Below, piece by piece: positions 18,039-28,516 of a stretch of DNA of 64,000 nt. The first letter of the stretch is position 1. Each line of letters starts with the position of its first letter. The notes beneath the pieces were generated by a model. The model did not search any database and was not told where the DNA came from. It saw nothing but the letters and a program-made list of their open reading frames with translations. Origin of the DNA: Streptomyces sp. NRRL S-646 (GTDB lineage: Bacteria > Actinomycetota > Actinomycetes > Streptomycetales > Streptomycetaceae); assembly GCF_000720765.1 (NCBI RefSeq), contig NZ_JODC01000004.1, forward strand, positions 1-64,000, written 5' to 3'. A program made the position numbers and the translations under genes.

Positions 18039-20321
18039 ATGACCTCTAGACGAACCGTGCTCGGCTCAGCGCTCGGCGCCACGACGGCCGCGGCCTTACC
18101 CGGCGTTGCCGCTGCCGCCACCGCTCCCCCGGAAGGCTCCGAGCCCGGCGGCCGCTGGCGGCTCCGCAACCGGATGGACTCCGACGGCGCGTGGGCCGGT
18201 TTCCTGCGTGGGCAGGATCTGGTGTGGCACCGGATGCCCACGGTCTGGTACGAGGGCCCGTTCCTCGGCGACGGGCGCCTGGGCAGCATGGTCTACCGGG
18301 AGCCGGGCGCGAACAGCATCCGCTTCACCGTGCAACACGGCGAAGTGCAGGACCACCGGCCCGAGTTCGGCAGCGGCTGGGGCACCGCCCGGCTGCCCGT
18401 GGGGCACCTGACCCTCGACCCGGCCGGCACCATCGCCTCCGTCGACTGGCGACTGAGCCTGTGGAACGCCGAGCTCACCGGCACGGTCACCACGGACAAA
18501 GGCACCCTGACGCTCTCCGCACTCGTCCACGACGGGATCCTCGCCGCACGCGTGACGGCCGACGGCGAGGAGCAGGTCCGCTGGACCTTCCACCCCGAGG
18601 AGGCCATCAGCCCCCGCAAGATCCAGGAGGAGCCACCGGCGGGATACGTCGCCAACCCGCCCTGGACCACCCAGACCACCGGCGACGTCGAACAGATCCT
18701 CCAGCCGCTCGTCGGCGGCGGCCAGACCGCGACGGCCCACCGCCGCTCGGGCGACACCCTCCTCCTCAGCGTGGCCCACAGCCACCCCTCCGACACCCGG
18801 GCCGGAGAGATCTCGCTCGGGAAGATCCAGCGCGCCGGTTCCTATGGTGAGCTCCGCTCGCAGCACACCCGTTGGTGGCACGCGTTCTACCGCAAGAGCT
18901 TTGTCTCGATCCCCGACCAGCGGCTGCAGAGCTTCCACTGGATCCAGCTGTACAAGGTCGCGTCGGCGAGCCGCGCCGGCGGACCCGTGATGGCCACCTC
19001 CGGGCCGTGGCTGGAACCGACGCCCTGGCCCGCCGTGTGGTGGAACCTCAACGTCCAGCTCGAGTACTGGCTCATCCACGGCTCCAACCACCTCGAACTC
19101 GACTCGCTCGCCAGCACGTTGAGGCAGAGCCAGGAGCAGCTGGTCGCCAACGTGCCCTCCGCCTACCGCCCGGACAGTGCCGGCATCGGCCGCAGCTCCG
19201 ACATGTTCGGCGACCGCAGCGTCGGCACGCCCGGCACCGGTGCCGAAGCGGGCGACCTGACCTGGGCGTTGCACAACGCATGGCTGAGCTACCGGCACAC
19301 CATGGACGAGTCCCTGCTGCGCGACACCATCTACCCGCTGCTGCGCCGCACGATCAACTACTACTGGCACTTCCTCCAGCCCGGCGACGACGGCAGGCTC
19401 CACCTGCCGTCGACACTCTCGCCTGAGTACCCGGTGGTCCCCCCGCGGGACACCAACTACGACCTGGCGCTGATCCGTTGGGGCTGCGCCACACTCCTGG
19501 ACGCGACCGCACAGCTCGGGGTCGACGACCCGCTGAAGCAGCGCTGGCAGGAGATACTGGCCAAACTGACCCCGTACCCGGTCGACGAGAACGGCTTCAT
19601 GATCGGCGCGGAGACTCCGTACGCCCAGTCCCACCGCCACTACTCGCATCTGCTCATGGTCTATCCGCTCTACCTCGTCAACTGGGACCAGCCCGAGCAG
19701 CGGGAGCTGATAGAGAAGACGGTGGTGCGTTGGCACGCGCTGACCGGGGCGCACCGCGGCTACAGCTACACGGGCGCCGCGTCGATGTACGCGATGATGG
19801 GCCGCGGCGACACGGCGCTGACGTATCTGAAGAAGTTCTTCGACCCCACCACGCGCTACCCCTGCCGGGCCAACACCCACTACACCGAGGCCGGTCCGGT
19901 CATCGAGACACCGCTGTCGGCCTCGCAGTCCCTGCACGACATGCTGTGCCAGAGCTGGGGCGGCGTCGTCCGGGTCTTCCCTGCCGTCCCCTCCTCCTGG
20001 CCGGACGTCACCCTGCACGACTTCCGCACCCAGGGCGCCTTCCTGGTCAGCGCGGTCCGCACCAACGGGGTCACCCGCTTCGTGCGCGTCCGCAGCCTGG
20101 CGGGCGAACCGCTCGAACTGCGCCACGGGCTGCCCGCCGGCCGGCTGACCGCCGTCCTCGACGACGGCCGCCCCGCGCACACCCGGACCACCTCCGACGG
20201 CACCCTCGCCGTGGACCTCCCCAAGGGCCGCGAGGTCCTGCTGTACACCGGCGAACGGCCCGATCTCGTCATCGCTCCCGTGACTGCGAGCGAGCCCGGC
20301 GAGGCGTGGGGCCTGCCGTAG
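18039..20321 (+). CDS. Tat-exported glycosidase, GH95-like (alpha-L-fucosidase/galactosidase type)
   Basis: A 760-residue secreted enzyme. The ATG follows GGAGG by 7 bases. A Tat-type signal (SRRTVLG, then an Ala-rich stretch to about residue 28) leads into an N-terminal beta domain (PTVWYEGPFLGDGRLGSMVY) and an (alpha/alpha)6 barrel. The GH95 catalytic Asn pair is recognisable in AVWWNLNVQLEYW, and a Glu in PSTLSPEYP matches the acid position. The C-terminal beta domain (VRVFPAVPSSWPDVTLHDFRTQGAF) is complete. Codon 20, in the signal peptide, is TTA (18096–18098), predicting bldA dependence. Exact sugar specificity cannot be read from sequence. Confidence 0.8.
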   Translation: MTSRRTVLGSALGATTAAALPGVAAAATAPPEGSEPGGRWRLRNRMDSDGAWAGFLRGQDLVWHRMPTVWYEGPFLGDGRLGSMVYREPGANSIRFTVQHGEVQDHRPEFGSGWGTARLPVGHLTLDPAGTIASVDWRLSLWNAELTGTVTTDKGTLTLSALVHDGILAARVTADGEEQVRWTFHPEEAISPRKIQEEPPAGYVANPPWTTQTTGDVEQILQPLVGGGQTATAHRRSGDTLLLSVAHSHPSDTRAGEISLGKIQRAGSYGELRSQHTRWWHAFYRKSFVSIPDQRLQSFHWIQLYKVASASRAGGPVMATSGPWLEPTPWPAVWWNLNVQLEYWLIHGSNHLELDSLASTLRQSQEQLVANVPSAYRPDSAGIGRSSDMFGDRSVGTPGTGAEAGDLTWALHNAWLSYRHTMDESLLRDTIYPLLRRTINYYWHFLQPGDDGRLHLPSTLSPEYPVVPPRDTNYDLALIRWGCATLLDATAQLGVDDPLKQRWQEILAKLTPYPVDENGFMIGAETPYAQSHRHYSHLLMVYPLYLVNWDQPEQRELIEKTVVRWHALTGAHRGYSYTGAASMYAMMGRGDTALTYLKKFFDPTTRYPCRANTHYTEAGPVIETPLSASQSLHDMLCQSWGGVVRVFPAVPSSWPDVTLHDFRTQGAFLVSAVRTNGVTRFVRVRSLAGEPLELRHGLPAGRLTAVLDDGRPAHTRTTSDGTLAVDLPKGREVLLYTGERPDLVIAPVTASEPGEAWGLP

Positions 20322-20413
20322 CGCTCCGCCGGTGGCACGGTGATGCGTCCCTTACGGGGTGCGCTTCCGAGGCCGTGTGGCGCTACCCGTGTCCGGCGCA
20401 GGACAATGACCGC

Positions 20414-21268
20414 ATGGGCGGCGAGCTCGTGGACGAGGCGGTGCGGGCGGTGCCTGCGCCGCCGCTGCGCGGGCTGGTCGGCCGGTACTCCGGCTACCGT
20501 CAGCGCGGCATCCCGCACGGCCGGCACCGGGGGCTGCCCTCGCCGTGGCTGACCCTGATCATCACCCTGGACGAGCCGCTCAGCATGGCCGCCCATCCCG
20601 ATCCGGGCGCCGCCCCCGGCGACTACCCCACCCTGCTGGGCGGCCTGCACCTGACGCCCGCGCTGATCGACATCCCGGGGCGGCAGTCCGGCATCCAGGT
20701 CGCGATCAGCCCGCTCGGCGCCCGCGTCCTGCTGGGGCTGCCCGCGGGAGAGCTGGCCGGGACCGATGTGCACGCCGACGACGTGCTGGGCGCGGGCGTA
20801 CGCGAGGTCCACGACAAGGTGCGCGAGGCACCGGACTGGGCCGCCCGGTTCGCCGCCGTCGACGCCTGGCTGCTGCACCTCATGGTCCAGCGCGACGGTG
20901 TGGGGACGGTCCCCGCCTCCCCGGTGGCGGACGCCTGGCAGCGGCTGCTGTCCGCCGGCGGTCGCCTGCGCATCGACAAGCTGGCCGCCGACACCGGATT
21001 CAGCGAGCGGCACCTGCGCAACCGCTTCCGCGCCGAGATCGGTCTCACCCCCAAGGCCGCCGCCCGGGTCATCCGCTTCGACCTGGCACGACGCCGCCTG
21101 GCCATGCGCCCCGGCCTGCCCGATCTCGCGGGACTGGCCGCCGACTGCGGCTATGCGGACCAGTCCCACCTCGACCGCGAGTTCGCCGCGCTGGCCTCCT
21201 GCACGCCGAGCGCCTGGCTGGCGCAGGAGTTCCGAAACATCCAATCCGGGCACCATCCGCCCGCGTGA
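20414..21268 (+). CDS. AraC-family transcriptional regulator
   Basis: A 284-residue regulator. The ATG 20414 has only GACC upstream, so the start is by family length. The N-terminal part (about 10–170) resembles the DUF6597-like sensor of actinobacterial AraC proteins. The C-terminal 90 residues carry the two helix-turn-helix units (LRIDKLAADTGFSERHLRNRFRAEIGLTP and PDLAGLAADCGYADQSHLDREF). It is followed 64 bases downstream by a VOC protein on the same strand, a common pairing, so the VOC gene is a likely partner. Confidence 0.88.
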   Translation: MGGELVDEAVRAVPAPPLRGLVGRYSGYRQRGIPHGRHRGLPSPWLTLIITLDEPLSMAAHPDPGAAPGDYPTLLGGLHLTPALIDIPGRQSGIQVAISPLGARVLLGLPAGELAGTDVHADDVLGAGVREVHDKVREAPDWAARFAAVDAWLLHLMVQRDGVGTVPASPVADAWQRLLSAGGRLRIDKLAADTGFSERHLRNRFRAEIGLTPKAAARVIRFDLARRRLAMRPGLPDLAGLAADCGYADQSHLDREFAALASCTPSAWLAQEFRNIQSGHHPPA

Positions 21269-21332
21269 CCCTGGTGAGACCCGCCGGGCACTCCGGCAGG
21301 CTCCCGGTTCCGCGAAACGGAGGCACATCGCC

Positions 21333-21761
21333 ATGACGACCAGTACGCCCGACACCGCCAAGCAGCCGCCCGCTCCGCAGGTCTGGCCCACGCTGCGCGC
21401 CCACGACGCCCGCGCGCTCATCCGGTTCCTCGTCGACGCCTTCGGCTTCGAGGAGACCGTGGTCCACGGAGACGGCGACCTGGTCCAGCACGCCCAGCTC
21501 AGCTGGCCCGAGGGCGGCGGCGTCATGCTGGGCTCCGTGCGCGAGGAAAAGGAGCCCGGCACCGGTCCGACGCCGCCCGGTGCCTTCAGCGCCTACGTCG
21601 TCACCGCCGACCCGGACGCCGTCCACGCCCGCGCCAAGGCCGCCGGCGCCGAGATCACCGCGGATCTGCACGTCACCGACTACGGCTCCCGCGACTTCGC
21701 CGCCCGCGACCCCGAAGGCAACCGGTGGTACTTCGGTACATATCGGGGCGAACCTCGCTGA
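21333..21761 (+). CDS. VOC (glyoxalase/bleomycin-resistance fold) protein
   Basis: A 142-residue vicinal-oxygen-chelate protein. The ATG has GGAGG 9 bases upstream. Pattern: VWPTLRAHDARALIRFLVDAFGFEE at the first module and AARDPEGNRWYFGTY at the end of the second. Family members bind metals and hydrophobic drugs or act as lyases and dioxygenases; this one has the DPEGN ending of the bleomycin-resistance/PhnB-type group. The AraC gene upstream probably regulates it. Confidence 0.85.
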   Translation: MTTSTPDTAKQPPAPQVWPTLRAHDARALIRFLVDAFGFEETVVHGDGDLVQHAQLSWPEGGGVMLGSVREEKEPGTGPTPPGAFSAYVVTADPDAVHARAKAAGAEITADLHVTDYGSRDFAARDPEGNRWYFGTYRGEPR

Positions 21762-21889
21762 TCATCATGAGGTGAGCATTCTCACCCGGACCGGTCGCAG
21801 GCGGGCCGACCTGGGAATTGTCGCCTTCCGTCCCCTGTCCCGCCGTCCACATCACTGTCGTCGTTCACTGCGGGCGGGCACACTTGGGC

Positions 21890-23446
21890 ATGCGCTGCTG
21901 CCTGTCCGCTCCCCTCGCCGCTCTCTCGGCCCTGCCCGACCCCTGTCAGATCCTGCGTTCCGGCGCCCTTCTCACCCCCGCCCTGCTGCGGACCGCCGCC
22001 GATGCCCTGCGCGGCCCCGCGGGCAGGAGCAGGCACAGCCACCGCGACGGCCTGGCCGCCGTCCATCTGGAACTGGTCACCCTGACCGAGGACCGCGCCG
22101 TCATCACCTGGTACACCGGCGTGCCCGGCACCGACGACGGCTTCGGCCACATGCTCCCCGCGGCCACGGAGGGCGAGGTCGTCTACGGGACCCATCCCGG
22201 CCGCCTCACCCGCGTCGCGGCGGAGGACGGTCCGGTGGCGCACCACTACGTGGAGCTCACGGACCTGGAGCCCGGGCAGACGTACTACTACCAGGCCCGC
22301 TCTCGGGGCGTGGCCGCGACGCCGACGCCGCTGCATCTCGTGCGCGGCAACGCCGTCGGCACCAATCGCCACGGGCTCGGCTCGGCCGGAGGCCCGTACT
22401 CCTTCACGACGCCGCAGCCGCCGCCGGGGCGGCACCTGCTGTCGATCGCGCTCTGCAACGACCTGCACCTGGGCGAGACCACCGCCGGCCTGGTGACCGG
22501 CATGCCCCTGATGCGCGGGATCACGCAGGAACACGGCCGCGCGCCGTATCCCGAGATCATGAGCCGGGCCGTGGTCGAGGAGGCCCGACGGCGAGGAGCG
22601 GACGTGCTGCTGGCCGCCGGCGACATCTCGGCCGGCGGGGCGGCCAAGGACCTGGCCGAGGCCAAGCAGATCCTGGACGGTTTCGGCACCCACGGTCAGG
22701 ACTACTTCGTCGTACGTGGAAACCACGACCGGCCCGGGCATGGCAACTGCCGCTCCTGTGACGGCGGTTGCGGGGACTCCTTCCGGGACGGGTTCCTCGG
22801 CGGTGACGGGCCCGCGTACTTCGCGCGCGACCTCGGAGGGCTGCGGATCGTCGGACTCGACACCTACGAGAAGGACGGCAACGGCGCCGACTCCGGGGGC
22901 CTCGGCGCCGAGCAACTGGCGTGGTTCCGGGCCCGGTTGAGGGAGAACAAGGACCAGCCCACGGTGGTGTTCGGGCACCATCCGCTGGCCGTGCGGGACT
23001 CCGTTTTCCCGGTGACCGGCGGGCAGCGCCTCGGCCGCCGTCAGGCCCGCTCCATCCTCGACGCCTACGCGAACGCACCCGGCGTCTTCCTCCATCACGC
23101 GGGCCACACCCACCGCAACAAGCGCACGGTGCTGCCGCAGGCCCCGCACGTCACGATGCAGGAGGTCAGCGCGGTCAAGGACTATCCCGGCGGCTTCTGT
23201 CTGCTGCGGATCCACTCGGGCGGGTACGCCGTGAACCACTACAAGGCCGGCAGCGCCGCGGCCCGCGAATGGACCGAGCGCAGCCGCCGGGTGGCCGCAG
23301 GACTGTGGCCGCACCACGCCCTGGGCCGCTCGGTCACGGACCGCAACAGCATGACCGCCCGCGACCTGTCCGGCATCACCCGCCCGGCACCGGCGATCCC
23401 CTCCCAGCGCCGGCCCGAGGCGTATGCGGTGCGTCCACAGCAGTAA
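21890..23446 (+). CDS. Purple-acid-phosphatase-like metallophosphoesterase with N-terminal FnIII-like domain
   Basis: A 518-residue protein. A fibronectin-III-like domain (about 65–185, with VITWYTGVPG and VELTDLEPGQTYYYQARS) precedes a calcineurin-like phosphoesterase. All metal-site blocks are visible: CNDLHLG, LAAGDIS, VVRGNHDR, VFGHHPLA and HHAGHTHRN. A Cys-rich insert (NCRSCDGGCGDSF) follows the GNHD block. There is no clear signal peptide; the ATG 21890 start was picked for length, and an earlier start at 21818 is open. The substrate is unknown; phosphodiesterase or phosphatase activity is expected. Confidence 0.82.
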   Translation: MRCCLSAPLAALSALPDPCQILRSGALLTPALLRTAADALRGPAGRSRHSHRDGLAAVHLELVTLTEDRAVITWYTGVPGTDDGFGHMLPAATEGEVVYGTHPGRLTRVAAEDGPVAHHYVELTDLEPGQTYYYQARSRGVAATPTPLHLVRGNAVGTNRHGLGSAGGPYSFTTPQPPPGRHLLSIALCNDLHLGETTAGLVTGMPLMRGITQEHGRAPYPEIMSRAVVEEARRRGADVLLAAGDISAGGAAKDLAEAKQILDGFGTHGQDYFVVRGNHDRPGHGNCRSCDGGCGDSFRDGFLGGDGPAYFARDLGGLRIVGLDTYEKDGNGADSGGLGAEQLAWFRARLRENKDQPTVVFGHHPLAVRDSVFPVTGGQRLGRRQARSILDAYANAPGVFLHHAGHTHRNKRTVLPQAPHVTMQEVSAVKDYPGGFCLLRIHSGGYAVNHYKAGSAAAREWTERSRRVAAGLWPHHALGRSVTDRNSMTARDLSGITRPAPAIPSQRRPEAYAVRPQQ

Positions 23447-23555
23447 CACAGCTGGAGCCGGCGGGCCGGAGGCCGGGTATGCGAGCCCGGGCATCCACGC
23501 ATGCCCACTCCCCGGCCTGCTACCGCGCCCGGCTCATCACAGTCCACGTATCCGA

Positions 23556-24149
23556 TCAGGGACGGGCGGCCCACCGCACATCAACGGCAGTGAGCGCCAA
23601 CGCCAACGGCCCCGGCGCCAGAAACGCCAGCGGCACCAGCACCCAGGCACACACGGCGGCCGTCGCCACCGCGAGCAGCACCAGGCCGCTGCCGCCCACG
23701 TCCCGTACCGCGTCCCGGGCGGCCTCGCGCAGGGCGGCCGGCCAGTCGTCGAGGGACTCAGGGCGCGCGCAGGCCCTGAGGGCGACCACGGTGGCGCAGG
23801 CGCCGATCGCGGCGGCGGTCACCGCGAACAACGGTGCCCCCGGCAGTCCCGCACCTGCCAGCGCCAGGTCCGCGGCGAACAGCAGCGCACCCGCCAGGGC
23901 GGCGGCACCCACGACCAGGTCGCCCGCCCGCAGGCGCCACCGCAGCAGGGCGAAGTAGCGGCCGGCGGTGACGGGTTGGTCCTCCCTCGCGCCTCGCAGC
24001 ACCGCGCAGGCCGTCGACAGCGCGGCCGGGGCGGTCAACAGCGGCAGGCAGGCCGCGGCCGTGGCGAGGCCGACGCTCAGCATGTCGGCGAACAGGGTCA
24101 TGCGCGGCCCGAAGACCTCGCCCGGCTCCCGCGTACGCGCATCGCTCAT
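23556..24149 (-). CDS. YesL/DUF624-like membrane protein of sugar-transport operon
   Basis: A 197-residue integral membrane protein with about five hydrophobic segments (MLSVGLATAAACLPLLTAP; VVGAAALAGALLFAADLALAG; FAVTAAAIGACATVVAL; LVLLAVATAAVCAWVLVPLAF). It resembles the YesL/DUF624 proteins that accompany CUT1 sugar importers. ATG 24149 has AAGGGG 8 bases upstream; GTG 24158 overlapping the preceding stop is an alternative. It is the last gene of the operon 28226→23556. Its role in transport is unknown. Confidence 0.65.
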   Translation of the reverse strand: MSDARTREPGEVFGPRMTLFADMLSVGLATAAACLPLLTAPAALSTACAVLRGAREDQPVTAGRYFALLRWRLRAGDLVVGAAALAGALLFAADLALAGAGLPGAPLFAVTAAAIGACATVVALRACARPESLDDWPAALREAARDAVRDVGGSGLVLLAVATAAVCAWVLVPLAFLAPGPLALALTAVDVRWAARP

Positions 24150-24154
24150 CCCGC

Positions 24155-25011
<857 letters not shown>

Positions 25012-25015
<4 letters not shown>

Positions 25016-25956
25016 CGCTCCCCCTCGGAGGCGTAGAAGACCCAGGAGCGCGAGGTGCGGAACAGCACCGCGGTGACGGCGCCGATGACGAGCAGCAGCA
25101 CCCAGGCCATGGCGGAGGCGTAGCCCATGTGGGAGGCGACGAAGCCACGGTCGTAGAGGTAGAGGGTGTAGACGAGGGTCGAGTCGGCGGGACCGCCCTT
25201 GCCGCCGCTCACCGCGAAGGCGGGAGTGAACACCTGGAACGCCTGGATGGTCTGCAGCACCAGGTTGAAGAAGAGCACCGGCGACAGCATCGGCACGGTG
25301 ACGGACCGGAACTGCCGCCACCTGCCCGCCCCGTCCACGGCGGCCGCCTCGTACAGCTCGGCCGGTATCTGCTGCAGGCCCGCCAGGAAGATGACCATCG
25401 GCGCGCCGAACTGCCACACCGTCAGCAGTGCTACGGCGACCAGTGCCCAGCCGGGTTTGTTGACCCAGCCGCCGGTGCCGAAGAGGTTGTCCACGGTTCC
25501 GCCGTCGTTGAAGACCGCACGCCAGACAAGGGCGACGGACATGGACGCGCCGAGCAGCGAGGGGGCGTAGAAGGCGGAGCGGTAGAAGCCCTTGCCGCGC
25601 TTCATGGTCTTCAGGGCCAGCGCGACCACGAGGGCGAGAGCCAGTTGCAGGGGCACCGCGATCACGACGTACGTCAGGGTCGTGGTGACCGACCGCCAGT
25701 AGCGCGGGTCCTCGGTGAACATCTGCGTGTAGTTGCGCAGGCCAACCCAGTGCGGCGGGTTGAACAGGTCGTAGTCGGTGAAGGAGAGATACAGCGACAC
25801 CGCCATCGGCAGCAGCGTGAGGACCGTCGCGCCGAGCACCCACGGGGACAGGAACACCCAGGCGGCGCCCTCGCGTTCGCGTTTCGGGCGGCGCCCGGCG
25901 GCGGGCGCGGAACGGGGCGGGCGTGCGGTGGGTGCGGGGATGTCTGTGGTGGTCAT
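25012..25956 (-). CDS. Carbohydrate ABC transporter permease (MalF type)
   Basis: A 314-residue permease with a Pro/Arg-rich cytoplasmic N-terminus and six membrane segments. The EAA loop reads YEAAAVDGAGRWRQFRSVTVPMLSPVL. Its ATG at 25956 overlaps the stop of the binding-protein gene, and its own stop overlaps the MalG-type start, so the three genes are translationally coupled. Confidence 0.92.
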
Positions 25957-27236
25957 GACCTCAGCTCCGCCTTCGCCTCGGTGACATAGTTCTCGGCCGC
26001 CTGGCGCGGCGACATGCGCTCGTACGACACCTGGTCGTAGTCGCGCTGGAAGGTGGTCTGCAGGGCGTTGTCGCCGGAGGGCGGGGCCTGCGGCGGGTCC
26101 TTGAGGGAGCCTTCGAGCGAGGACTGGTAGTCGGCGACGGTCTTGTCGAAGTCCTTGAGCTGCCCGGCGGTCTGCTCTCGGACGGTCTCGTTGACGGGGA
26201 TGCCGCGGGTCGCGCCGAGGATCTTCGCCGCCTGCTGGTCGTTGAGGAGGAAGTCGATCAGTGCGGCGGCCTCCTTGCGGTGGCCGGTGTGCGCTCCTAT
26301 GCCGAGGAACATGGACGGTTTGAAGTACTGGCCGGGTGTGCCGTCCTCGCCGGACGGCATCGGCGCCGGCGCGACGCCGCCCTTGACGAGCGCGAGGTAA
26401 CCACTGGAGGGGGCGTCCCAGTTGAAGTCGGCGGTGGCCTTGCCCCGGCCGAGCGGGGTGTTCTCGACGGAGCCGTCGAGCTGGGTGGTCTGTTCCGCCG
26501 GGGAGACGGCGCCCTCCCGGCGGAGCCCGTCGGTGAAGGTCCACCAGCGGGCGAGGTCGTCGGCGGTGAAGCCGAGGCCGCCGGACTTGGTGTAGAGGGC
26601 CTTGCCCTGCCCGCGCAGCCACACCTCGAAGGCGTCCTCGCTCTGGCCGGGGTCGGTGGAGCCCGGCTTGCCGGTCTTCTTGGCCAACGCCCGCATGTCG
26701 TCGGCCCATTGGCTCCAGGTCCAGCCCTTGCCCGGGAGGGTCACCCCGGACGCCTTCCAGGCCTTGACGTCGTAGACGACGGTCTCGGTGCCGCGGCCCT
26801 GCGGGATGGCGTACTGGGCGCCGTTCACCCGGCCGGTGGCCAGCAGACCCGGGTCGATCTCGGCCGTGCCCAGGACGTCCTCGACCTTGCCGAGGTCGAG
26901 CAGGACATGTCCGGAGGCGTACTGATCGATCTGGCGGTAGTCGAGCTGCATCACATCGGGTGCGTCACCGCCCGTGGCCTGGATGGCGAGCTTCTGCTTG
27001 TAGGCGTCGTAACCCGAGAACGACGTCTGCACCCGCACGTTCGGATGCTGTTTCTCGAACAGGGCGACGGCCTGCTCGGTACGTGCCGCGCGGTCGGGGT
27101 TGCCCCACCACGTGTAGCGCAGCACGACCTTGCCGCCGCCGGCCGACTCCCCGGATCCCCCGCAGCCGGCCAGCACCGCACTGAGCGCAAGTGCGGCGGC
27201 CGCTGCGCAGAACCCCTTTGTCCTGTGTCCGGGCAT
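25953..27236 (-). CDS. Extracellular sugar-binding lipoprotein (CUT1)
   Basis: A 427-residue family-1 solute-binding protein with a lipobox LAGC (Cys25). The body shows RYTWWGNPDRAARTEQAVALFEKQHPNV at the first lobe, DVMQLDY and the aromatic-rich binding segments typical of oligosaccharide binders. It feeds the two permeases. It lies between the PmoA-like gene (54-base gap) and the MalF-type permease. The sugar is not identified; the operator and PmoA-like neighbour suggest a plant- or glycan-derived sugar. Confidence 0.92.
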   Translation of the reverse strand: MPGHRTKGFCAAAAALALSAVLAGCGGSGESAGGGKVVLRYTWWGNPDRAARTEQAVALFEKQHPNVRVQTSFSGYDAYKQKLAIQATGGDAPDVMQLDYRQIDQYASGHVLLDLGKVEDVLGTAEIDPGLLATGRVNGAQYAIPQGRGTETVVYDVKAWKASGVTLPGKGWTWSQWADDMRALAKKTGKPGSTDPGQSEDAFEVWLRGQGKALYTKSGGLGFTADDLARWWTFTDGLRREGAVSPAEQTTQLDGSVENTPLGRGKATADFNWDAPSSGYLALVKGGVAPAPMPSGEDGTPGQYFKPSMFLGIGAHTGHRKEAAALIDFLLNDQQAAKILGATRGIPVNETVREQTAGQLKDFDKTVADYQSSLEGSLKDPPQAPPSGDNALQTTFQRDYDQVSYERMSPRQAAENYVTEAKAELRS

Positions 27237-27290
27237 GCCGAGGTCACCTCTTTTCCTTCCTCACAGCTGCTTGCTCTCAGGGCCGGTCGG

Positions 27291-28226
27291 TCACCACGCC
27301 AGACCCGCCAGGTGGCCGGCGACGCGGTCGCGGTCCCAGGCGCCGTCGGCGACGACAAGCCGGTAGCGGTAGGCGAAGGACTCGCCGGGCGGCAGCTCGA
27401 ACTCCTCGAAGAACGCCCAGGAGAACGCGACCGTGGGAATCGGTTCCGAGCGCACGAACCAGTGCGAGTCGTGGATCGCGGACTGCGCGTCGAGGTTCTC
27501 GGGTGCGTGGGCGAAGACGAGTGTGGAGTGCGCGTCGATGTCGTCGTGCTCGGTGGTGAAGGCCAGCCAAGGGCTCTGGGTGCCCATCAGCTTGCCGGCG
27601 TCCGCGCCCGCTCCTCCGTCGAGGTCGGCGGCGAAGGCGGTGCCGCCGGTGAAGTCGCGGGGGCCGCGCCACTGCAGCCCGGTGTAGCCGGCCAGCTCGC
27701 GGCCCTCGGTGGTGGGCGAGCCGAAGGCCAGGGGTTCGTCGCGGAGGTTGGTCAGGTGGATCGACCAGTCCAGTGCCCAGGCGCCGGCTTCCTCGTCGAC
27801 CGAGTGGACGGTGAGGCCGCGCTCCTCGCGCGCCCACTCGGCGCCGCCGTTCTCCACCCAGGTGAGGGCCTCGGTGAAGGCGAGCCGGTCGTCCTCGACC
27901 GTGAACTCGGGGAAGCCGTCGTGTCGCATCGAGCCGATGCGGTCGGGCAGCGGCAGATAACCGCGGCCGTGGACATAGCAGTTGCCGCCCCAGAAGTTCT
28001 GCCCGGAGAGATGACTCGCCGTCATCTGCAGGCCCTTGTGCCAGCGGTGGTCGCTGGGGCGGTAGCCGGTGACGGTGCGTCCGGAGAGGGTGCGCACCGG
28101 GTGCGCGTAGGGCTTGCGCGCCTCGAAGGCCTCGGGGTCGGCACGGTAGACGTAGCGGAGGATCTCGGTGCCGTCGGCCGCCACGGCGATGTGGTCGCCG
28201 TATGCGTGGCTGACTCGGATGCTCAT
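27291..28226 (-). CDS. PmoA-like (DUF6807) protein
   Basis: A 311-residue protein of the family annotated as methane oxygenase PmoA (DUF6807), which despite its name accompanies sugar catabolic genes in actinobacteria. The ATG 28226 follows AAGGAG by 6 bases. Landmarks: PYAHPVRTLSGRTVTGYRPSDHRWHKGL near residue 40–65 and a GYTGLQWRGPRDFTGG segment. No signal peptide is seen. It is the first gene of the import operon, just downstream of a LacI-type operator. The biochemical role is unknown. Confidence 0.75.
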   Translation of the reverse strand: MSIRVSHAYGDHIAVAADGTEILRYVYRADPEAFEARKPYAHPVRTLSGRTVTGYRPSDHRWHKGLQMTASHLSGQNFWGGNCYVHGRGYLPLPDRIGSMRHDGFPEFTVEDDRLAFTEALTWVENGGAEWAREERGLTVHSVDEEAGAWALDWSIHLTNLRDEPLAFGSPTTEGRELAGYTGLQWRGPRDFTGGTAFAADLDGGAGADAGKLMGTQSPWLAFTTEHDDIDAHSTLVFAHAPENLDAQSAIHDSHWFVRSEPIPTVAFSWAFFEEFELPPGESFAYRYRLVVADGAWDRDRVAGHLAGLAW

Positions 28227-28284
28227 GCGTGCTCCTTGCAGGCCAGTGGGGTGGTCGCCGGGCATGACCGGGCACAAGGAGTGG

Positions 28285-28298
28285 GGAAAGCGCTTGCA
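28285..28298. promoter_or_regulatory. LacI-type operator GGAAAGCGCTTGCA
   Basis: A near-palindrome with the perfect AAGCGCTT core, 59 bases upstream of the PmoA-like start. The central CG and spacing match sites of LacI-family sugar repressors. It probably controls the five-gene import operon. The matching repressor is not next to it. Confidence 0.65.
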
Positions 28299-28450
28299 CC
28301 CGAAGGCGACCCTAGGGGCGGGGGAATGTCAGGACAACCCCCATGCAGCGAAGTCCCGCAGCTCAGGAGCAGCCAAGGCGCACCGCCAGCCTTCCGCCGA
28401 TTGGTATGGACCTGCCAAGGAGGTTTCGCTATGCTCTGCCGCGCATGAAG

Positions 28451-28464
28451 TGAGAGCGCTCTCA
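28451..28464. promoter_or_regulatory. CebR-like palindrome TGAGAGCGCTCTCA
   Basis: A 14-bp perfect palindrome 53 bases upstream of the protease start. It differs from the known CebR operator (TGGGAGCGCTCCCA) by one base pair per arm, so a LacI-family repressor is the likely binder. Confidence 0.65.
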
Positions 28465-28516
28465 ACGTTCTGCTGTTCCACCCCCACCCCGTTGGAACAA
28501 CGAAGGGACCACTCCC

